A stretch of 64,000 bases of DNA from Mycolicibacterium llatzerense (lineage in GTDB: Bacteria > Actinomycetota > Actinomycetes > Mycobacteriales > Mycobacteriaceae), in contig NZ_JXST01000002.1 in the NCBI RefSeq assembly GCF_000878195.1, positions 62,001 to 126,000 of the forward strand, in the 5' to 3' direction. The translations under genes were made by a program, and so were the position numbers. Each line of letters opens with the position of its first letter. The first letter of the stretch is position 1. Below, piece by piece: positions 51,346-60,721 of the stretch. The notes beneath the pieces were generated by a model, which saw only the letters and a program-made list of their open reading frames with translations, did not search any database and was not told where the DNA came from.

Positions 51346-53709
51346 CTAGATCATGTCTTTCTCGGTCAGCCAGCGCATGACGGGCCAGCCGATGAACACC
51401 GGCAGCCAGCACGTCAGCACCCGGTAGAGCAGCACCGACGGCACCGCGACGGCTGCGGGCAGGCCGAACGCGGCCAGGCCACCGATCAGTGCGGCCTCCA
51501 CGGCGCCCACACCGCCGGGCGTCGGCGCCGCCGACGCGAGCGTCCCACCGATCATCGTCACGACGCAGACCGTCACGAACGACGTCGACCCGCCGAAGGC
51601 CTCGACGCTCGCCCACAGCGCCAGCGCCGCCCCCAGAGTGGTTGCGGCGCAACCCAACACGATCAGCCCGAGGCGCTTGGGCTGGCGGGCCAGCGCGACC
51701 AGGTCGGCCCACACCTCCGTCAGCCGCGGTCGCACCGACGTACCGAGCCAATGCCGCCAGCGCGGCACCAGCATGAACGTGCCCACCACACCGAGGGCGG
51801 CGCCGGCGAGCAGATAGAGGATCGTCGACGACGGGACGAAATGCGACAGGTCGGCCGACGCCCCCGCGGCCGCACTGAAGAAGATCAGCAGCGCCACGTG
51901 GGTGAGCACCTGCACCGACTGCTGTAGCGCCACCGCAGCCGTCGCGCGCAACGCGCCGAGCCCGGCCTTCGTCAGGAACCGGGTGCTGAGCGCCAGGCCG
52001 CCGACGCCGGCGGGCGTCGTCGTCGCGGCGAAGGTGTTGGCCACCTGCATGATGGTCAGGTTCTTGAAGCTCACCGCCTCCGACGCGCTGGCCCACAACG
52101 CCGCCGCCGCCCCGACATACGTCAGCGCCGAGACCGCCAGCCCGAGCAAGGCCCACCACCAGTTGGCCGACCGCAGCTCGGAGAAGAACGTCGGCACCGT
52201 GCTGATGAACGGGTAGGCCACGTAGACCAGGGCGATCATCAACACCAGCTGGATGACCTGGTTGCGGGTGAAGCGGGTGATGGTCTCGGTCTGGATGCGG
52301 TCGGCGCCGGTCTGGTGCTTCACCTCGTCGCGCGCCGCGGTGATCACGGCGCGCGAATCGGGCAGCGACTCGCGTAGCCGCAGCGGCATCGCCGATTTCG
52401 TCAGCCGGCGCGACGCGGTCAGCACGGTGTCCTCGCCGAACTGCTCGATGGCCGCCGTCACCGCGGGCTCGGCGCCGTACATGGCGGTCGTCGTCACCAG
52501 CAGTTGCGCCATGTCAGATTGCAGCTGCACATCCGAGGCCCCGTACTCGGCGTTGCCCAACCCACCGAACACCACCGTGCGGCCGTCGACGGTGATCTCG
52601 GAGGCGCGTAGATCGCCGTGCGAGATCTGGTGGTGGTGCAGCGCGTTGAGCGCCTGCCATACGTCGGCGACCGGCGTCTCGTTGGTCAGTGGCACCCCGC
52701 ACGCCGGGGTGTGCGCGAACATCGTCCAGCCGCGGTCGAGTGCCGCGAGCGCCACGGTCCGGGTGTTCGCCAGCTCGAGGTCGCCGACCGCGATGGTCAT
52801 GAGCGCGCGGTGCTCGACGGCGCGGCGCATCGAGGTCTGCAGGGGAGCGGTCTCGTCGTTGCGCAGCGTGATCTTGCGCCAGAGCTGGCTCATGGCACCG
52901 CCCACGCGTTGGTTCGGCCCGTACAGCTCGACGACGGCGCGGGTGCCGTCGGCCGAATCGGCGCTGAGGACCAGCGGCCCCGTCCCGGCCGGCCGGATGA
53001 CCGTCAGCGCCGACACCTCGAACTGGCGGCGGGCCAGCGCCTGCACCCCACCGGCCAACGGAACTTCCAGTGCCGGGGTGCCGCTGACCAGAACCACCAG
53101 CGCGCCGACGAACCACCCGACGGCCAGGCCGAGCAGCGACCGGGCCGGCACGATGGCGCTGACCACCAGGTGGATCGGCACGAACGCCAGCAGCAGCGTC
53201 CACCACCAGCGGCGCAGCCGGGCCGGCTGCCAGGGACCCGACACCGTCAGCACCGCGGCCAGCAGTGCGATCCAGCGCGGGTCGTCGAGGAACTGGGAGA
53301 AGACGGTGTTGAGGCGGTCGGAGAGGTCGAAGTGCCAGTTCGGCGCGGCGATGCCGTTGGAGTTGATGGACAGCGACAGCACCGCGATCAGCCCGGCGGC
53401 GGCATACGGACCCAGCAGCTTCCACTGCTTCGTCACCAGCAGGCTCAGCAGGATGACGAACGGTAGCGCCAGGATCGCGATGGCGTAGGCGATGTAGACC
53501 AGGTTCGACTGGGTCGGTGTGAGGACGCCGACGATCCGCGACACCGACCGTTCCAGCCGGACCCAGTCGTTGCGGGTGATCAGCGAGCTGGTGACCACGG
53601 TGACGAGGAAGGCCGACGCCGCCACCAATCGGAGGATGTCGTTGGTCCGCCGGGTGATCGGTTGCAGCAGGCTGCCCGAGACCGCGACCTCGCGTCCGTC
53701 AACCCGCAT
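51346..53709 (-). CDS. UPF0104/lysylphosphatidylglycerol synthase-type membrane protein with kinase-like domain
   Basis: A 787-residue protein. Membrane segments lie at the N-terminus (to ~210) and in the C-terminal ~300 residues, which has the UPF0104 flippase/synthase-like pattern with GGLALSTRF and APTPGGVGAVEAAL. Between them, a soluble region contains HGDLRASEITVDG, reminiscent of a protein kinase catalytic loop but lacking a clear DFG. It is 48 bp downstream of the penicillin-binding protein gene, so envelope functions cluster here. Confidence 0.78.
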   Translation of the reverse strand: MRVDGREVAVSGSLLQPITRRTNDILRLVAASAFLVTVVTSSLITRNDWVRLERSVSRIVGVLTPTQSNLVYIAYAIAILALPFVILLSLLVTKQWKLLGPYAAAGLIAVLSLSINSNGIAAPNWHFDLSDRLNTVFSQFLDDPRWIALLAAVLTVSGPWQPARLRRWWWTLLLAFVPIHLVVSAIVPARSLLGLAVGWFVGALVVLVSGTPALEVPLAGGVQALARRQFEVSALTVIRPAGTGPLVLSADSADGTRAVVELYGPNQRVGGAMSQLWRKITLRNDETAPLQTSMRRAVEHRALMTIAVGDLELANTRTVALAALDRGWTMFAHTPACGVPLTNETPVADVWQALNALHHHQISHGDLRASEITVDGRTVVFGGLGNAEYGASDVQLQSDMAQLLVTTTAMYGAEPAVTAAIEQFGEDTVLTASRRLTKSAMPLRLRESLPDSRAVITAARDEVKHQTGADRIQTETITRFTRNQVIQLVLMIALVYVAYPFISTVPTFFSELRSANWWWALLGLAVSALTYVGAAAALWASASEAVSFKNLTIMQVANTFAATTTPAGVGGLALSTRFLTKAGLGALRATAAVALQQSVQVLTHVALLIFFSAAAGASADLSHFVPSSTILYLLAGAALGVVGTFMLVPRWRHWLGTSVRPRLTEVWADLVALARQPKRLGLIVLGCAATTLGAALALWASVEAFGGSTSFVTVCVVTMIGGTLASAAPTPGGVGAVEAALIGGLAAFGLPAAVAVPSVLLYRVLTCWLPVFIGWPVMRWLTEKDMI

Positions 53710-53757
53710 CAGCCCAGAATCCCAAGTACCGGGTCAATTGGTGAAATTGGCACGCCG

Positions 53758-55539
53758 TTATCCGGCCAGCGCGGCACGCAGAAAGTCCCCGCTGACGGCC
53801 ACCGCGGGCGCTGACGAATCGCCGCCGACCACCAGCGTCGCGAACGCGAGGTCCCCGTCGATCCCCGCGAACCAGCCGTGCGAGTGGGTGTTGTCGCCGA
53901 ATTCGGCGGTTCCGGTCTTGCCGCCGAGGCCGTCGATGTCCTTGAGTGCGGTCGCGGTGCCCTCGGTGACGGTCAGCCGCATCATGGCGCGCAGGGCGTC
54001 GGCGGTCGGCTTGTCGACCGGCGCCGACGGAGTGCTGGCCGTGGTCTGCTCGCCGGGCAGCAGCGTGGGGGTGATGGTCGAGCCGTGCGCCAGGCTGGCC
54101 TCAGCGACCGCCAACCCGAACGGGCTGACGGTGACGGTGCCCTGGCCGATGCCGTTCTCGACGCGCTGAGCCGGGGTATCGGCATTGGGCACCTTGCCGG
54201 TCACCGTGGTGATGCCGGGCACGACGAAGTCGACGCCGATGCCGAGGGTCTTGGCGGTGTTGGGCAGCGCGTCGGCAGGGAGTTTGTCGGCGAGCGCGCC
54301 CATGGTGGTGTTGCACGAGTGCGCGAACGCCTGCGCCAGCGGGACGGTGCCGAGGTCGAACTTGTCCTCGTTGGGGATGGTCCGGTTCTCGATGGTCACG
54401 GTGCCCGGGCAGGGTTCGGGGGTGTCGGCGGTCGCGAGCCCTTTCTCCAGGGCAGCCGCGGTGGTGACGGTCTTGAACGTCGACCCCGGCGGGTACAGGC
54501 CGGTGAAGGCGATGGGTCCCTGCGCGTTGGCGGCGTCGTTCTGGGCCGCCGCGAGGATCGCGCCGGTGCTGGGTGCGATGGCGACGAGGACCGTCGGGCG
54601 GGGGTCGGTGGCCACGGCATGCTGCGCGAGGAGCTGCAGCCGCGGGTCCAGGGTGGTGCGGACGGGTTTGGTGTCGGCGGGGCCGTTGTTCGCGAGTTCG
54701 TCGGTGGGCTGGCCCTGATCGTCGACCAGGTCGACCGACCAGCCGGCGGTCGCGTCGATGGTTTTCTGCCAGACCTCGGGCAGTCCGCTGATGGCGGGCG
54801 AGTGCAGGTTCGGGTCGGCGGTCAGCAGCGCGCCCTGCTTGGTGACGGTGACGCCGGGGATCTGAGTGAGCTCGTCGGCGACCTGGGCGAGGTCGGCCTC
54901 GCGGAGCTTGACGACGGTGACGCGGTCGTCCTGATTCCCGTTGAACTCGCCTGCGATCGACTCGGCGGTGATGGTGCCGTCGAACCGGGCAACCACCGGA
55001 GCCAGTGCCGCGGCGGAGTCGAGGTGGTCGCGGCTGAGGGTGATGACGCCGACGGTCTGCCAGTTCAGCAGCGGCTGGCCGTTGCGGTCGACGACGGGCG
55101 TCAGCAGCGCTTTGTCTTCGCTGAACTGGAATGTGCCGCCCTGCCGGAGTTTGGCGTGCAAAAGCGCCGGGGCCCAGCGGATTTTCCAGTCCTCGCCGAC
55201 CTTCGTCGCGATTGCCGTTGTGTCGTAACGGAATTCGCGACCAGGTCCGAACGACCAGGTGTAGGCGAGTTTGGCGGTCGACTTGTTGTCGCCCTCGCCG
55301 GCAGTGGCCTTGACGTCGAGCGTGGCGTTTTTGCCCATGCCATCGAACATCGACTTGATGGTGGGTTCCGATGCGGCGGCGTCGGTGGTGTCCTTGGCTG
55401 CGGCGCTGGAGTCCTTGCGGTGCAACGCATCAGCAAACGCGTTGAAGGCGTCCTCGGGCTCGGGGCTGTCGAACATCGAGCATCCGGTGGTGCCGAGGAA
55501 CAGCGTGCAGGTCAGTAGCAGCGCAATACGTTTCGTCAT
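53758..55539 (-). CDS. Penicillin-binding lipoprotein (transpeptidase), Rv2864c-like
   Basis: A 593-residue protein. A lipoprotein signal ends in TGCS near residue 20. A MecA N-terminal (NTF2-like) domain follows, then the dimerisation region and the transpeptidase. The active-site S353-T-F-K356 is in PGSTFK; SCN and KTGT (in GGKTGTAEF) are present. ATG 55539 is preferred over TTG 55554. It cross-links peptidoglycan and is a beta-lactam target. Confidence 0.9.
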   Translation of the reverse strand: MTKRIALLLTCTLFLGTTGCSMFDSPEPEDAFNAFADALHRKDSSAAAKDTTDAAASEPTIKSMFDGMGKNATLDVKATAGEGDNKSTAKLAYTWSFGPGREFRYDTTAIATKVGEDWKIRWAPALLHAKLRQGGTFQFSEDKALLTPVVDRNGQPLLNWQTVGVITLSRDHLDSAAALAPVVARFDGTITAESIAGEFNGNQDDRVTVVKLREADLAQVADELTQIPGVTVTKQGALLTADPNLHSPAISGLPEVWQKTIDATAGWSVDLVDDQGQPTDELANNGPADTKPVRTTLDPRLQLLAQHAVATDPRPTVLVAIAPSTGAILAAAQNDAANAQGPIAFTGLYPPGSTFKTVTTAAALEKGLATADTPEPCPGTVTIENRTIPNEDKFDLGTVPLAQAFAHSCNTTMGALADKLPADALPNTAKTLGIGVDFVVPGITTVTGKVPNADTPAQRVENGIGQGTVTVSPFGLAVAEASLAHGSTITPTLLPGEQTTASTPSAPVDKPTADALRAMMRLTVTEGTATALKDIDGLGGKTGTAEFGDNTHSHGWFAGIDGDLAFATLVVGGDSSAPAVAVSGDFLRAALAG

Positions 55540-55665
55540 GACCCTTCGAGCCAACCATGAGTGGCTATGAATTCCGGCGTTGAAACGCTGGGGTGGGCCG
55601 GTATCGCGTAGTGTCCGAGCCGATCGGTATTCCGCTACGGAGCGGAGCGTATTGAAAGGTCTGGC

Positions 55666-56403
55666 ATGAGTGGTGTGGTGGTTACCGGCGGCGCATCGGG
55701 TATCGGCCTGGCGTCGGCCAAGGCGCTGATCGCCGACGGTCGCGCGGTGTCGCTGTTCGACATTTCACCGCAGGTGGTGGCGGTGGCTGAATCTCTTGGG
55801 GCACACGGCGTCGTCGTCGACGTGAGTGACACCGACTCCATGGCCGCCGCTGTCGAGCAGGCCGCTGCGGCGATGGACGGCATCGACGGCCTGGTCCACG
55901 CCGCCGGCCGCGTATTGCCGGAACCGGTCGGGATGTTCACCGTGGAGTCCTGGGACGCCGTCGTCGACGTGAATCTGCGCGCGCAGGCACTGCTGTCCCA
56001 GCTGCTGCTGCCGCATTTCGAGAAGGCGCTGGCTGCCGGTGCTTCGCCGGCGATCGTGGGGATTTCGAGCATCGAGGGATTGGTCGGCAATCCGTTCATT
56101 CCGGCTTATTGCGCGTCAAAGGCCGGGCTGTTGGGGCTGACCCGGTCGATGGCAGGCCAGTTGGGGCCGTTGGGAATTCGCGTCAATGCCGTGTGCCCGG
56201 GCTTCATCGAAACCCCGATGCTGGCCGACGCGCTGGCGGTCCCTGAGGTCAAAACCGCGTTCGTGTCGGCGGCGCCGCTGGGCAGGCTGGGGCAGCCCGA
56301 GGAGATCGGGGCGGCCGTCGCATTCCTCATGTCACCCAAGGCGTCGTTCATCACGGGCACGCAGATCGTGGTCGACGGGGGAGTGACGTCGAGGCACGCC
56401 TAG
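55666..56403 (+). CDS. Short-chain dehydrogenase/reductase
   Basis: A 245-residue classical SDR. The nucleotide-binding motif is TGGASGIG, the active site has S in GISSIEG and YCASK (Tyr-x-x-x-Lys), and the C-terminal PGFIETPM segment is conserved. GAAAGG lies six bases upstream. Substrate unknown. A 3' fragment of a sister copy lies at 59096–59218. Confidence 0.9.
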   Translation: MSGVVVTGGASGIGLASAKALIADGRAVSLFDISPQVVAVAESLGAHGVVVDVSDTDSMAAAVEQAAAAMDGIDGLVHAAGRVLPEPVGMFTVESWDAVVDVNLRAQALLSQLLLPHFEKALAAGASPAIVGISSIEGLVGNPFIPAYCASKAGLLGLTRSMAGQLGPLGIRVNAVCPGFIETPMLADALAVPEVKTAFVSAAPLGRLGQPEEIGAAVAFLMSPKASFITGTQIVVDGGVTSRHA

Positions 56404-56562
56404 CGGCGTTTGGCTGCGCCAGTGCGTCGTCCCACGCTTTCTTGACCGCTGACCGTTTTGCCACTGTTCCCTCGTGTTTGCGTCAGTTCAGTGTGTGGTG
56501 GTGGCTTGGGCCATGATCAGTGTCGAAAGCTGTTGTCCCGAAAGCTGCATCCCATGCGCTCT
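56404..56562. other. Convergent intergenic, nothing recognised
   Basis: 159 bp between convergent stops. No strong hairpin seen. Confidence 0.35.
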
Positions 56563-57015
56563 TCAGGCTCGGCCGGGGCCGATGTACTGGTGCCACCACT
56601 GGGCGTATGCCTGCGCTTGCTGCACGTCGGTGTTGAGCTTCTTGCGGGCGATCAAATTACTGCTGATCGCAATCCAATTCATCATCAAGATCGACAGGAG
56701 GCTCCACCAGCCGAAGGCCACGTTGTGGATCTGCGCGCTGCGCAAGGCCGCCTGGCATTGGGCGTACGTGCCGGTGGTCACGTAGCGCTGGTTGAACCAG
56801 AAGACCAACGCCCCGGTGTGCCGCATGGTGGTCACCTGGAAGATCGGGACCTGCTGCGGAGGTGGATACGCGTGTTGCGGCTGTGGCTGCTGCTGATAGT
56901 GGCTCGGCGATGAGGTATTGGTGCGGGGCGGTGTGGAGGGCGTCGCTGTTTCCGTGGCGTATTCACACCCGCATGGAGCTGACTGGGCCTGATCCGATGG
57001 TGTCGGTTGCAGCAA
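56563..57015 (-). CDS. Hypothetical proline/glutamine-rich membrane protein
   Basis: Up to 150 residues. The N-terminal half is low-complexity (Pro, Gln, Ser, Thr). The C-terminal half holds two hydrophobic segments (RHTGALVFWFNQR and WWSLLSILMMNWIAI) followed by the polar tail AYAQWWHQYIGPG. The start is uncertain: TTG 57015 has no ribosome-binding site and no other good start was found. No family recognised. Confidence 0.6.
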   Translation of the reverse strand: MLQPTPSDQAQSAPCGCEYATETATPSTPPRTNTSSPSHYQQQPQPQHAYPPPQQVPIFQVTTMRHTGALVFWFNQRYVTTGTYAQCQAALRSAQIHNVAFGWWSLLSILMMNWIAISSNLIARKKLNTDVQQAQAYAQWWHQYIGPGRA

Positions 57016-57136
57016 TCCGGGCGTGTCGGCTCTACCTAAGGTGTGTGCGATCCGGAGCTGTCATCATGCGTTGACAGTGTCAGCACATGGTGACAGCTCC
57101 CAGCGCGAAGTGGTGGGGAGAGCGCGGCCAGTGTGA

Positions 57137-57174
57137 TGGCTTCATCGGCGTCATTGCTGCCGCCGATGAAGCCA
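57137..57174. terminator. Hairpin downstream of exported-protein gene
   Basis: A 14-bp perfect stem (TGGCTTCATCGGCG with CGCCGATGAAGCCA) and a 10-base loop, 27 bp past the stop of the gene at 57201. No U-tract. Confidence 0.65.
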
Positions 57175-57200
57175 CCCCTCGACACTGGTTTCTGACAGGG

Positions 57201-58571
57201 CTACTTGCCGCCGCCGTGCTCCCCACCACCACCGTGGGTTCCGGTGCTGCTGTGCCCATCGCCGGTTCCGCGACCGCTCGACCCCGCCTTGCCCGACGAG
57301 TGCTGCGATCCGTCACTGCCATGAGAGCCGTTGCCGCTCTTGCTCTCTCCGGGTCCGGTCTTGCCGGAGCCGGCATCGGTCTGACTGTTGCCGGTCTGCT
57401 CCGAGTCGGTGGACTTCCTGTGCTTGCCGCCCGGCTTCAGTGCGGTCTTGTCGGTGCCGGACTTATCGGAGCCCGTCTGGTCCGACTTCTTGTCCGAACC
57501 GGTCTTGTCCGACTTCGAGCCGGCAGCAGTGTTGGGTGCTGCCGCCGCCGCGGTGGGCTTGCTGACCTTGATCAGGTTGGTCTGCACCTTGGGCACACTC
57601 GTGGCCGCGAGAGGCGCCGCTGCCGCTGGGACGAGGCCACCGAGACTCGCGACGAATTGTCCTGCCTGCGAGACGATTCCGCTCACCGTGTTGGTGAGGG
57701 CAAACCGCAGGGCGTTCGGCAGGTTGGTGGTGAGCAGCCCGAGCAGCGCCTGTGGGGCGAGGGTGTAGGGCAGGCCCGCCACCAGTGGCACGACCACTGG
57801 CACCGCGACGGCCATCGGCAGGTTCACTGCGTACGCGACGTCGTTCGCCACCATCGATACTCCAGACGACACCACATTGCCCAGGCCGCCGACCACGTCT
57901 TGTGGTGCGGGAACCGAGGGACTGATGGAAGGCGTCACCGCAGCCGAATTGGTCTGCAACTTCGGTGTGTTCGCGGCTAGCGGGGACGCTGCCGCCGGCA
58001 GCAGGCCCGCGAGGCTGGACAGGAATTGCGCTGTGGTGCTGACGATTCCGTAGAGGCCGTTGTTGATGGAGTACTGAATGACGGGAAGTGCATAGTTGGT
58101 GAAAAAGTTCACGAGCAGGTCCGGGTGGAACAGCAGTGCCGGCCCATCTGTGAGCAGTGGCCAGCCCACTCCGACGCCAATATTCAAGGCCGTGTACAAC
58201 AAGTAGGCCCCGTCGGTCCACGCCGTGCCCACGGCACCGGTCAGCACGCCGCCCAGGCTGCCAACCAGGTCCAGTGGTGTGGCAGCTGCGGGTGTGGCGG
58301 TCGGCGCCAATGCGACGTTGGTCGCCGCGTTCGGCGTCGGATTGCCGGGAAAGTGCAGCCGTAGCGCCAGCAGGTCCTTGATCAACGCGATCGGGTCCGA
58401 ACTCGCTGTCAGCTTGACCCGCGTCGTGATCGCTGGCAGCTGAGCGGCCATGCTCTTGGTCTGCGGACTGGTCACGGCGAAGCTCGCGCTTACCGCCGTG
58501 GCACTAGCCACCAACAGCGTGGCGGCTTTCTGTACGTTAGCTGTGGATTTCTTGGCATGTGCAGCTGTCAT
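57201..58571 (-). CDS. Exported protein with internal repeat and charged Ser/Gly/Lys tail
   Basis: A 456-residue protein starting at ATG 58571, with GGGGA seven bases upstream. After an N-terminal hydrophobic segment comes a body of two related ~100-residue modules: AQFLSSLAGLLPAAASPLAA and its surroundings recur as GQFVASLGGLVPAAAAPLAA. The C-terminal ~100 residues are low-complexity Lys/Ser/Gly/Asp/His, ending in GGGGEHGGGK. Similar proteins occur in Mycolicibacterium. Function unknown; probably surface-associated. Confidence 0.7.
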   Translation of the reverse strand: MTAAHAKKSTANVQKAATLLVASATAVSASFAVTSPQTKSMAAQLPAITTRVKLTASSDPIALIKDLLALRLHFPGNPTPNAATNVALAPTATPAAATPLDLVGSLGGVLTGAVGTAWTDGAYLLYTALNIGVGVGWPLLTDGPALLFHPDLLVNFFTNYALPVIQYSINNGLYGIVSTTAQFLSSLAGLLPAAASPLAANTPKLQTNSAAVTPSISPSVPAPQDVVGGLGNVVSSGVSMVANDVAYAVNLPMAVAVPVVVPLVAGLPYTLAPQALLGLLTTNLPNALRFALTNTVSGIVSQAGQFVASLGGLVPAAAAPLAATSVPKVQTNLIKVSKPTAAAAAPNTAAGSKSDKTGSDKKSDQTGSDKSGTDKTALKPGGKHRKSTDSEQTGNSQTDAGSGKTGPGESKSGNGSHGSDGSQHSSGKAGSSGRGTGDGHSSTGTHGGGGEHGGGK

Positions 58572-58770
58572 ATTCTGATCCCCGCCTCCGCTATCGGAAA
58601 TGCTGGTGGCCACAACACTATTCGCAGGAAGCGCGCCAACACCGCCCCGCACACCATGGTCCCCAGCGATTGAACCCCATCTATAAAATACCAACCGTAT
58701 GTTTGCTGGGTCAAGATGTAATTAGGCGAAGAAATTAGCTGATCAGGACTGGTGTCAGCAACGAGGTGAG
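58572..58770. other. Intergenic, no gene recognised
   Basis: About 199 bp, AT-richer than the rest near 58680–58740. It probably contains the promoter of the 456-residue gene. Confidence 0.35.
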
Positions 58771-59016
58771 TCAGCGGGCCTTCTTCGCAGCTTTCTTGGC
58801 GGGACTGCCAGGCGGCGGGGGCGGATTCTTCGGAGCGTCGGATCCCGGCAGATCGTCCTGCCCCAGATATTTGAGGTGCAGGGACCGCAGGAAGTTCTTG
58901 TCTTCATGGATCGGCATCAAGTCCATGGTGTCGTCGTAAACCTTTGTCGGCCAGGGGGAGTCCTTGGGTGCGCCGGATAGCTTCCATGCGGCGGACCAGA
59001 GGGCGCCAAGCGTCAC
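58771..59016 (-). CDS. Small hypothetical membrane protein, upstream end possibly disrupted
   Basis: About 81 residues from GTG 59016. It has a short hydrophobic start (VTLGALWSAAWKL), then a soluble part with KDSPWPTKVYDDTMDL and a Lys/Ala/Pro tail. The reading frame continues to 59169, but that extension is antisense to the SDR remnant and not genuine. The natural start may have been replaced when the remnant arrived, so I am unsure it is expressed. Confidence 0.5.
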   Translation of the reverse strand: MTLGALWSAAWKLSGAPKDSPWPTKVYDDTMDLMPIHEDKNFLRSLHLKYLGQDDLPGSDAPKNPPPPPGSPAKKAAKKAR

Positions 59017-59095
59017 CGCGCCCGTCGCGATGACTTCGATGGTCCGGTACCGCGGCGTAATGGGATGTCTCCGCGCGCCGATGCGGCAGGGCGAC

Positions 59096-59218
59096 CTGGG
59101 CCGGTTGGGGCAGCCCGACGAGGTCGGGGCGGCCGTCGCGTTCCTCGTGTCGCCCAAGGCGTCACTCACCCGGACGCAGATCGTGGTTGACGGGGGAGTG
59201 ACGTCCCGACAGGCTCAG
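59096..59218 (+). pseudogene. 3' remnant of a short-chain dehydrogenase gene
   Basis: GRLGQPDEVGAAVAFLVSPK and [14 protein letters not shown] match the last ~40 residues of the SDR at 55666–56403, with high similarity also in bases. Three bases are missing and the stop codon TAG has become CAG. No upstream SDR sequence is present. Confidence 0.85.
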
Positions 59219-59296
59219 TGGCCGTGCGGCAATCACCTGACCGCCGATTCAACTATTTGCCTGCAAATTGTGGCTCAAATGCTCCGTTGGCATCAT

Positions 59297-59614
59297 TTAT
59301 CGATTGCACATGAGATCAACGTACGCAGTCTTATATCGAATGAGATTGCCGACGTTCCCGGTTGGGCCTCGCTGTATCCAGGAGTGCTTGACGGCAGTGC
59401 CCTCCCGCACCGCGATGACCGTACATTGCTCGATGGGTGCGTTACCGACCTTGTTGAGTATCGGCCGAAGTCCTCGTGCTTCCAGATCACTGATCGTGGC
59501 CTGGGCTGATGCCTGCACCTCGGGAGCAGCCAGCGCCGGCGACGCCGAGCCCAAACTCAACACGATCGCTACGAACGCAACCATGACGCTCTTGGTGATA
59601 CCGCCGCTCAACAC
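59297..59614 (-). CDS. Small exported protein (Cys-pair family)
   Basis: A 105-residue protein from GTG 59614, seven bases after GAAAGGA. A signal peptide (VMVAFVAIVLSLGSASPALAA) is followed by a mature part with one Cys in EQCTVIAV and one near the end (VDLMC). The layout, with the C-terminal YVDL-x-C strand, matches the protein at 62733–63032, so both belong to one mycobacterial small-secreted family. Function unknown. Confidence 0.75.
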   Translation of the reverse strand: MLSGGITKSVMVAFVAIVLSLGSASPALAAPEVQASAQATISDLEARGLRPILNKVGNAPIEQCTVIAVREGTAVKHSWIQRGPTGNVGNLIRYKTAYVDLMCNR

Positions 59615-59747
59615 TTCAATTTCCTTTCGAGCATTTGAAAACCGTTTATCTGCTTTTATCTCAAATTCAATTCTAGTCAGGATTGAACGTGCGTCGAGAT
59701 ACTCATACGCGACGCATAATGTTCGCCATGTCAATTTCATAATTGAT

Positions 59748-60026
59748 TCATAGCCTTTTCAGGCATTGCCAGGTGCGGTTGGCCGTCGCGACTCGGGTCA
59801 GTGCGCTGGTGCGCCAATGAAGTGCGCGGAGGAATGCGACCGTCTCGAGTTCGCGGTTGGTGGACTCGTCGTCGCTCGTGCCGTACATGCGGTTCGCAGA
59901 CAGCTTGACGATGACGGTGTTCTTGATCGGGTCGACGTAGACGAATTGGTTGTACACGCCGATTGCGCTGAACTCGCCGGAATCCCCGGCAGGCAGCCAC
60001 CATTGCGCGTGTGAGAATCGGGGCAT
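59748..60026 (-). pseudogene. C-terminal remnant of a beta-lactamase-family serine hydrolase
   Basis: WWLPAGDSGEFSAIGVYNQF, then YVDPIKNTVIVKLSANRMYG and a SDDESTNRELETVAFLRALH stretch match the C-terminal region of class C beta-lactamase/esterase proteins. The catalytic SxxK and YxN regions are missing. The fragment ends exactly against the divergent gene at 60025, which suggests truncation by a rearrangement. Confidence 0.75.
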
Positions 60027-60699
60027 GGGGAGTACAGGGGGACGTAGCCCGATCGGCAGAGTGATCGGGACGCTGTTCGGGTTCGGGATGTTGGCACTGG
60101 CGGTGATGGTCTTTCTGGGCTCCAAGAGCGAGCCGGGGGCATCGATCAGATCAGGTGGCGTGGTAACGCCCACCGACAGCAGCTACGTCGTGTATCTCGA
60201 AAAATCGCAATCGAACATTCGTTGTACGGCAACGACATCTGATGGGAAGACGCAGTCGTTGGCGCCCTTCACCGGCGCGCATCCCGAGAAGAAATTCGGT
60301 GGCAAGCGGCGCCTTTTCTTCTCCAGGGGCAAGACCTACCGCGCGGTGGGAGAGCTGCCGCGCGACCGCGGTCCGGTGACCGTTCGATGCCCCGGCGTGA
60401 ACAACATCCGGGTGAGTGCGCCGCACAACGGCTGGTCGTGGCCCATCGTCGTCTTCGTCGTGCTCGGGGTGGCGTGCCTCGTGGTGTTCGTCGTTGTGAC
60501 GTTGCGTCGCCGGGGCCGGCAGAGCGGTGGTGGTCAGAGCGGCGGGCCAGGGCCGACGTATCCCATGCCACCGCAGCAGGGGTATCCCGGCTATCCACAA
60601 CAGGGCTATCCGGGTTACCCGCCGCCGAGCTACCCGGGCTATCCGCCGGCCGGATACCCGAACCAGGGTTACCCGCCGAACCCCAACTATCCGGGCTAG
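60025..60699 (+). CDS. Membrane protein with Pro/Tyr/Gly-rich C-terminal repeats
   Basis: A 224-residue protein. A membrane segment near residues 13–31 (FGFGMLALAVMVF) is followed by an extracellular domain with two Cys, then a second membrane segment (IVVFVVLGVACLVVFVVV). The C-terminal tail has repeated GYPGYPPP units. ATG 60025 overlaps the start of the beta-lactamase remnant on the other strand. No family recognised. Confidence 0.75.
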   Translation: MGSTGGRSPIGRVIGTLFGFGMLALAVMVFLGSKSEPGASIRSGGVVTPTDSSYVVYLEKSQSNIRCTATTSDGKTQSLAPFTGAHPEKKFGGKRRLFFSRGKTYRAVGELPRDRGPVTVRCPGVNNIRVSAPHNGWSWPIVVFVVLGVACLVVFVVVTLRRRGRQSGGGQSGGPGPTYPMPPQQGYPGYPQQGYPGYPPPSYPGYPPAGYPNQGYPPNPNYPG

Positions 60700-60721
60700 T
60701 TGTCGTACAGAGGCGTCGGGA

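Noticed and set aside
53878..55518. 546-residue plus-strand frame opposite the penicillin-binding protein
   Set aside because: Antisense, Gly/Val/Arg-rich, no signal peptide or motif.
56474..56785. 103-residue plus-strand frame
   Set aside because: Overlaps the minus-strand membrane protein, has no ribosome-binding site and no recognisable family.
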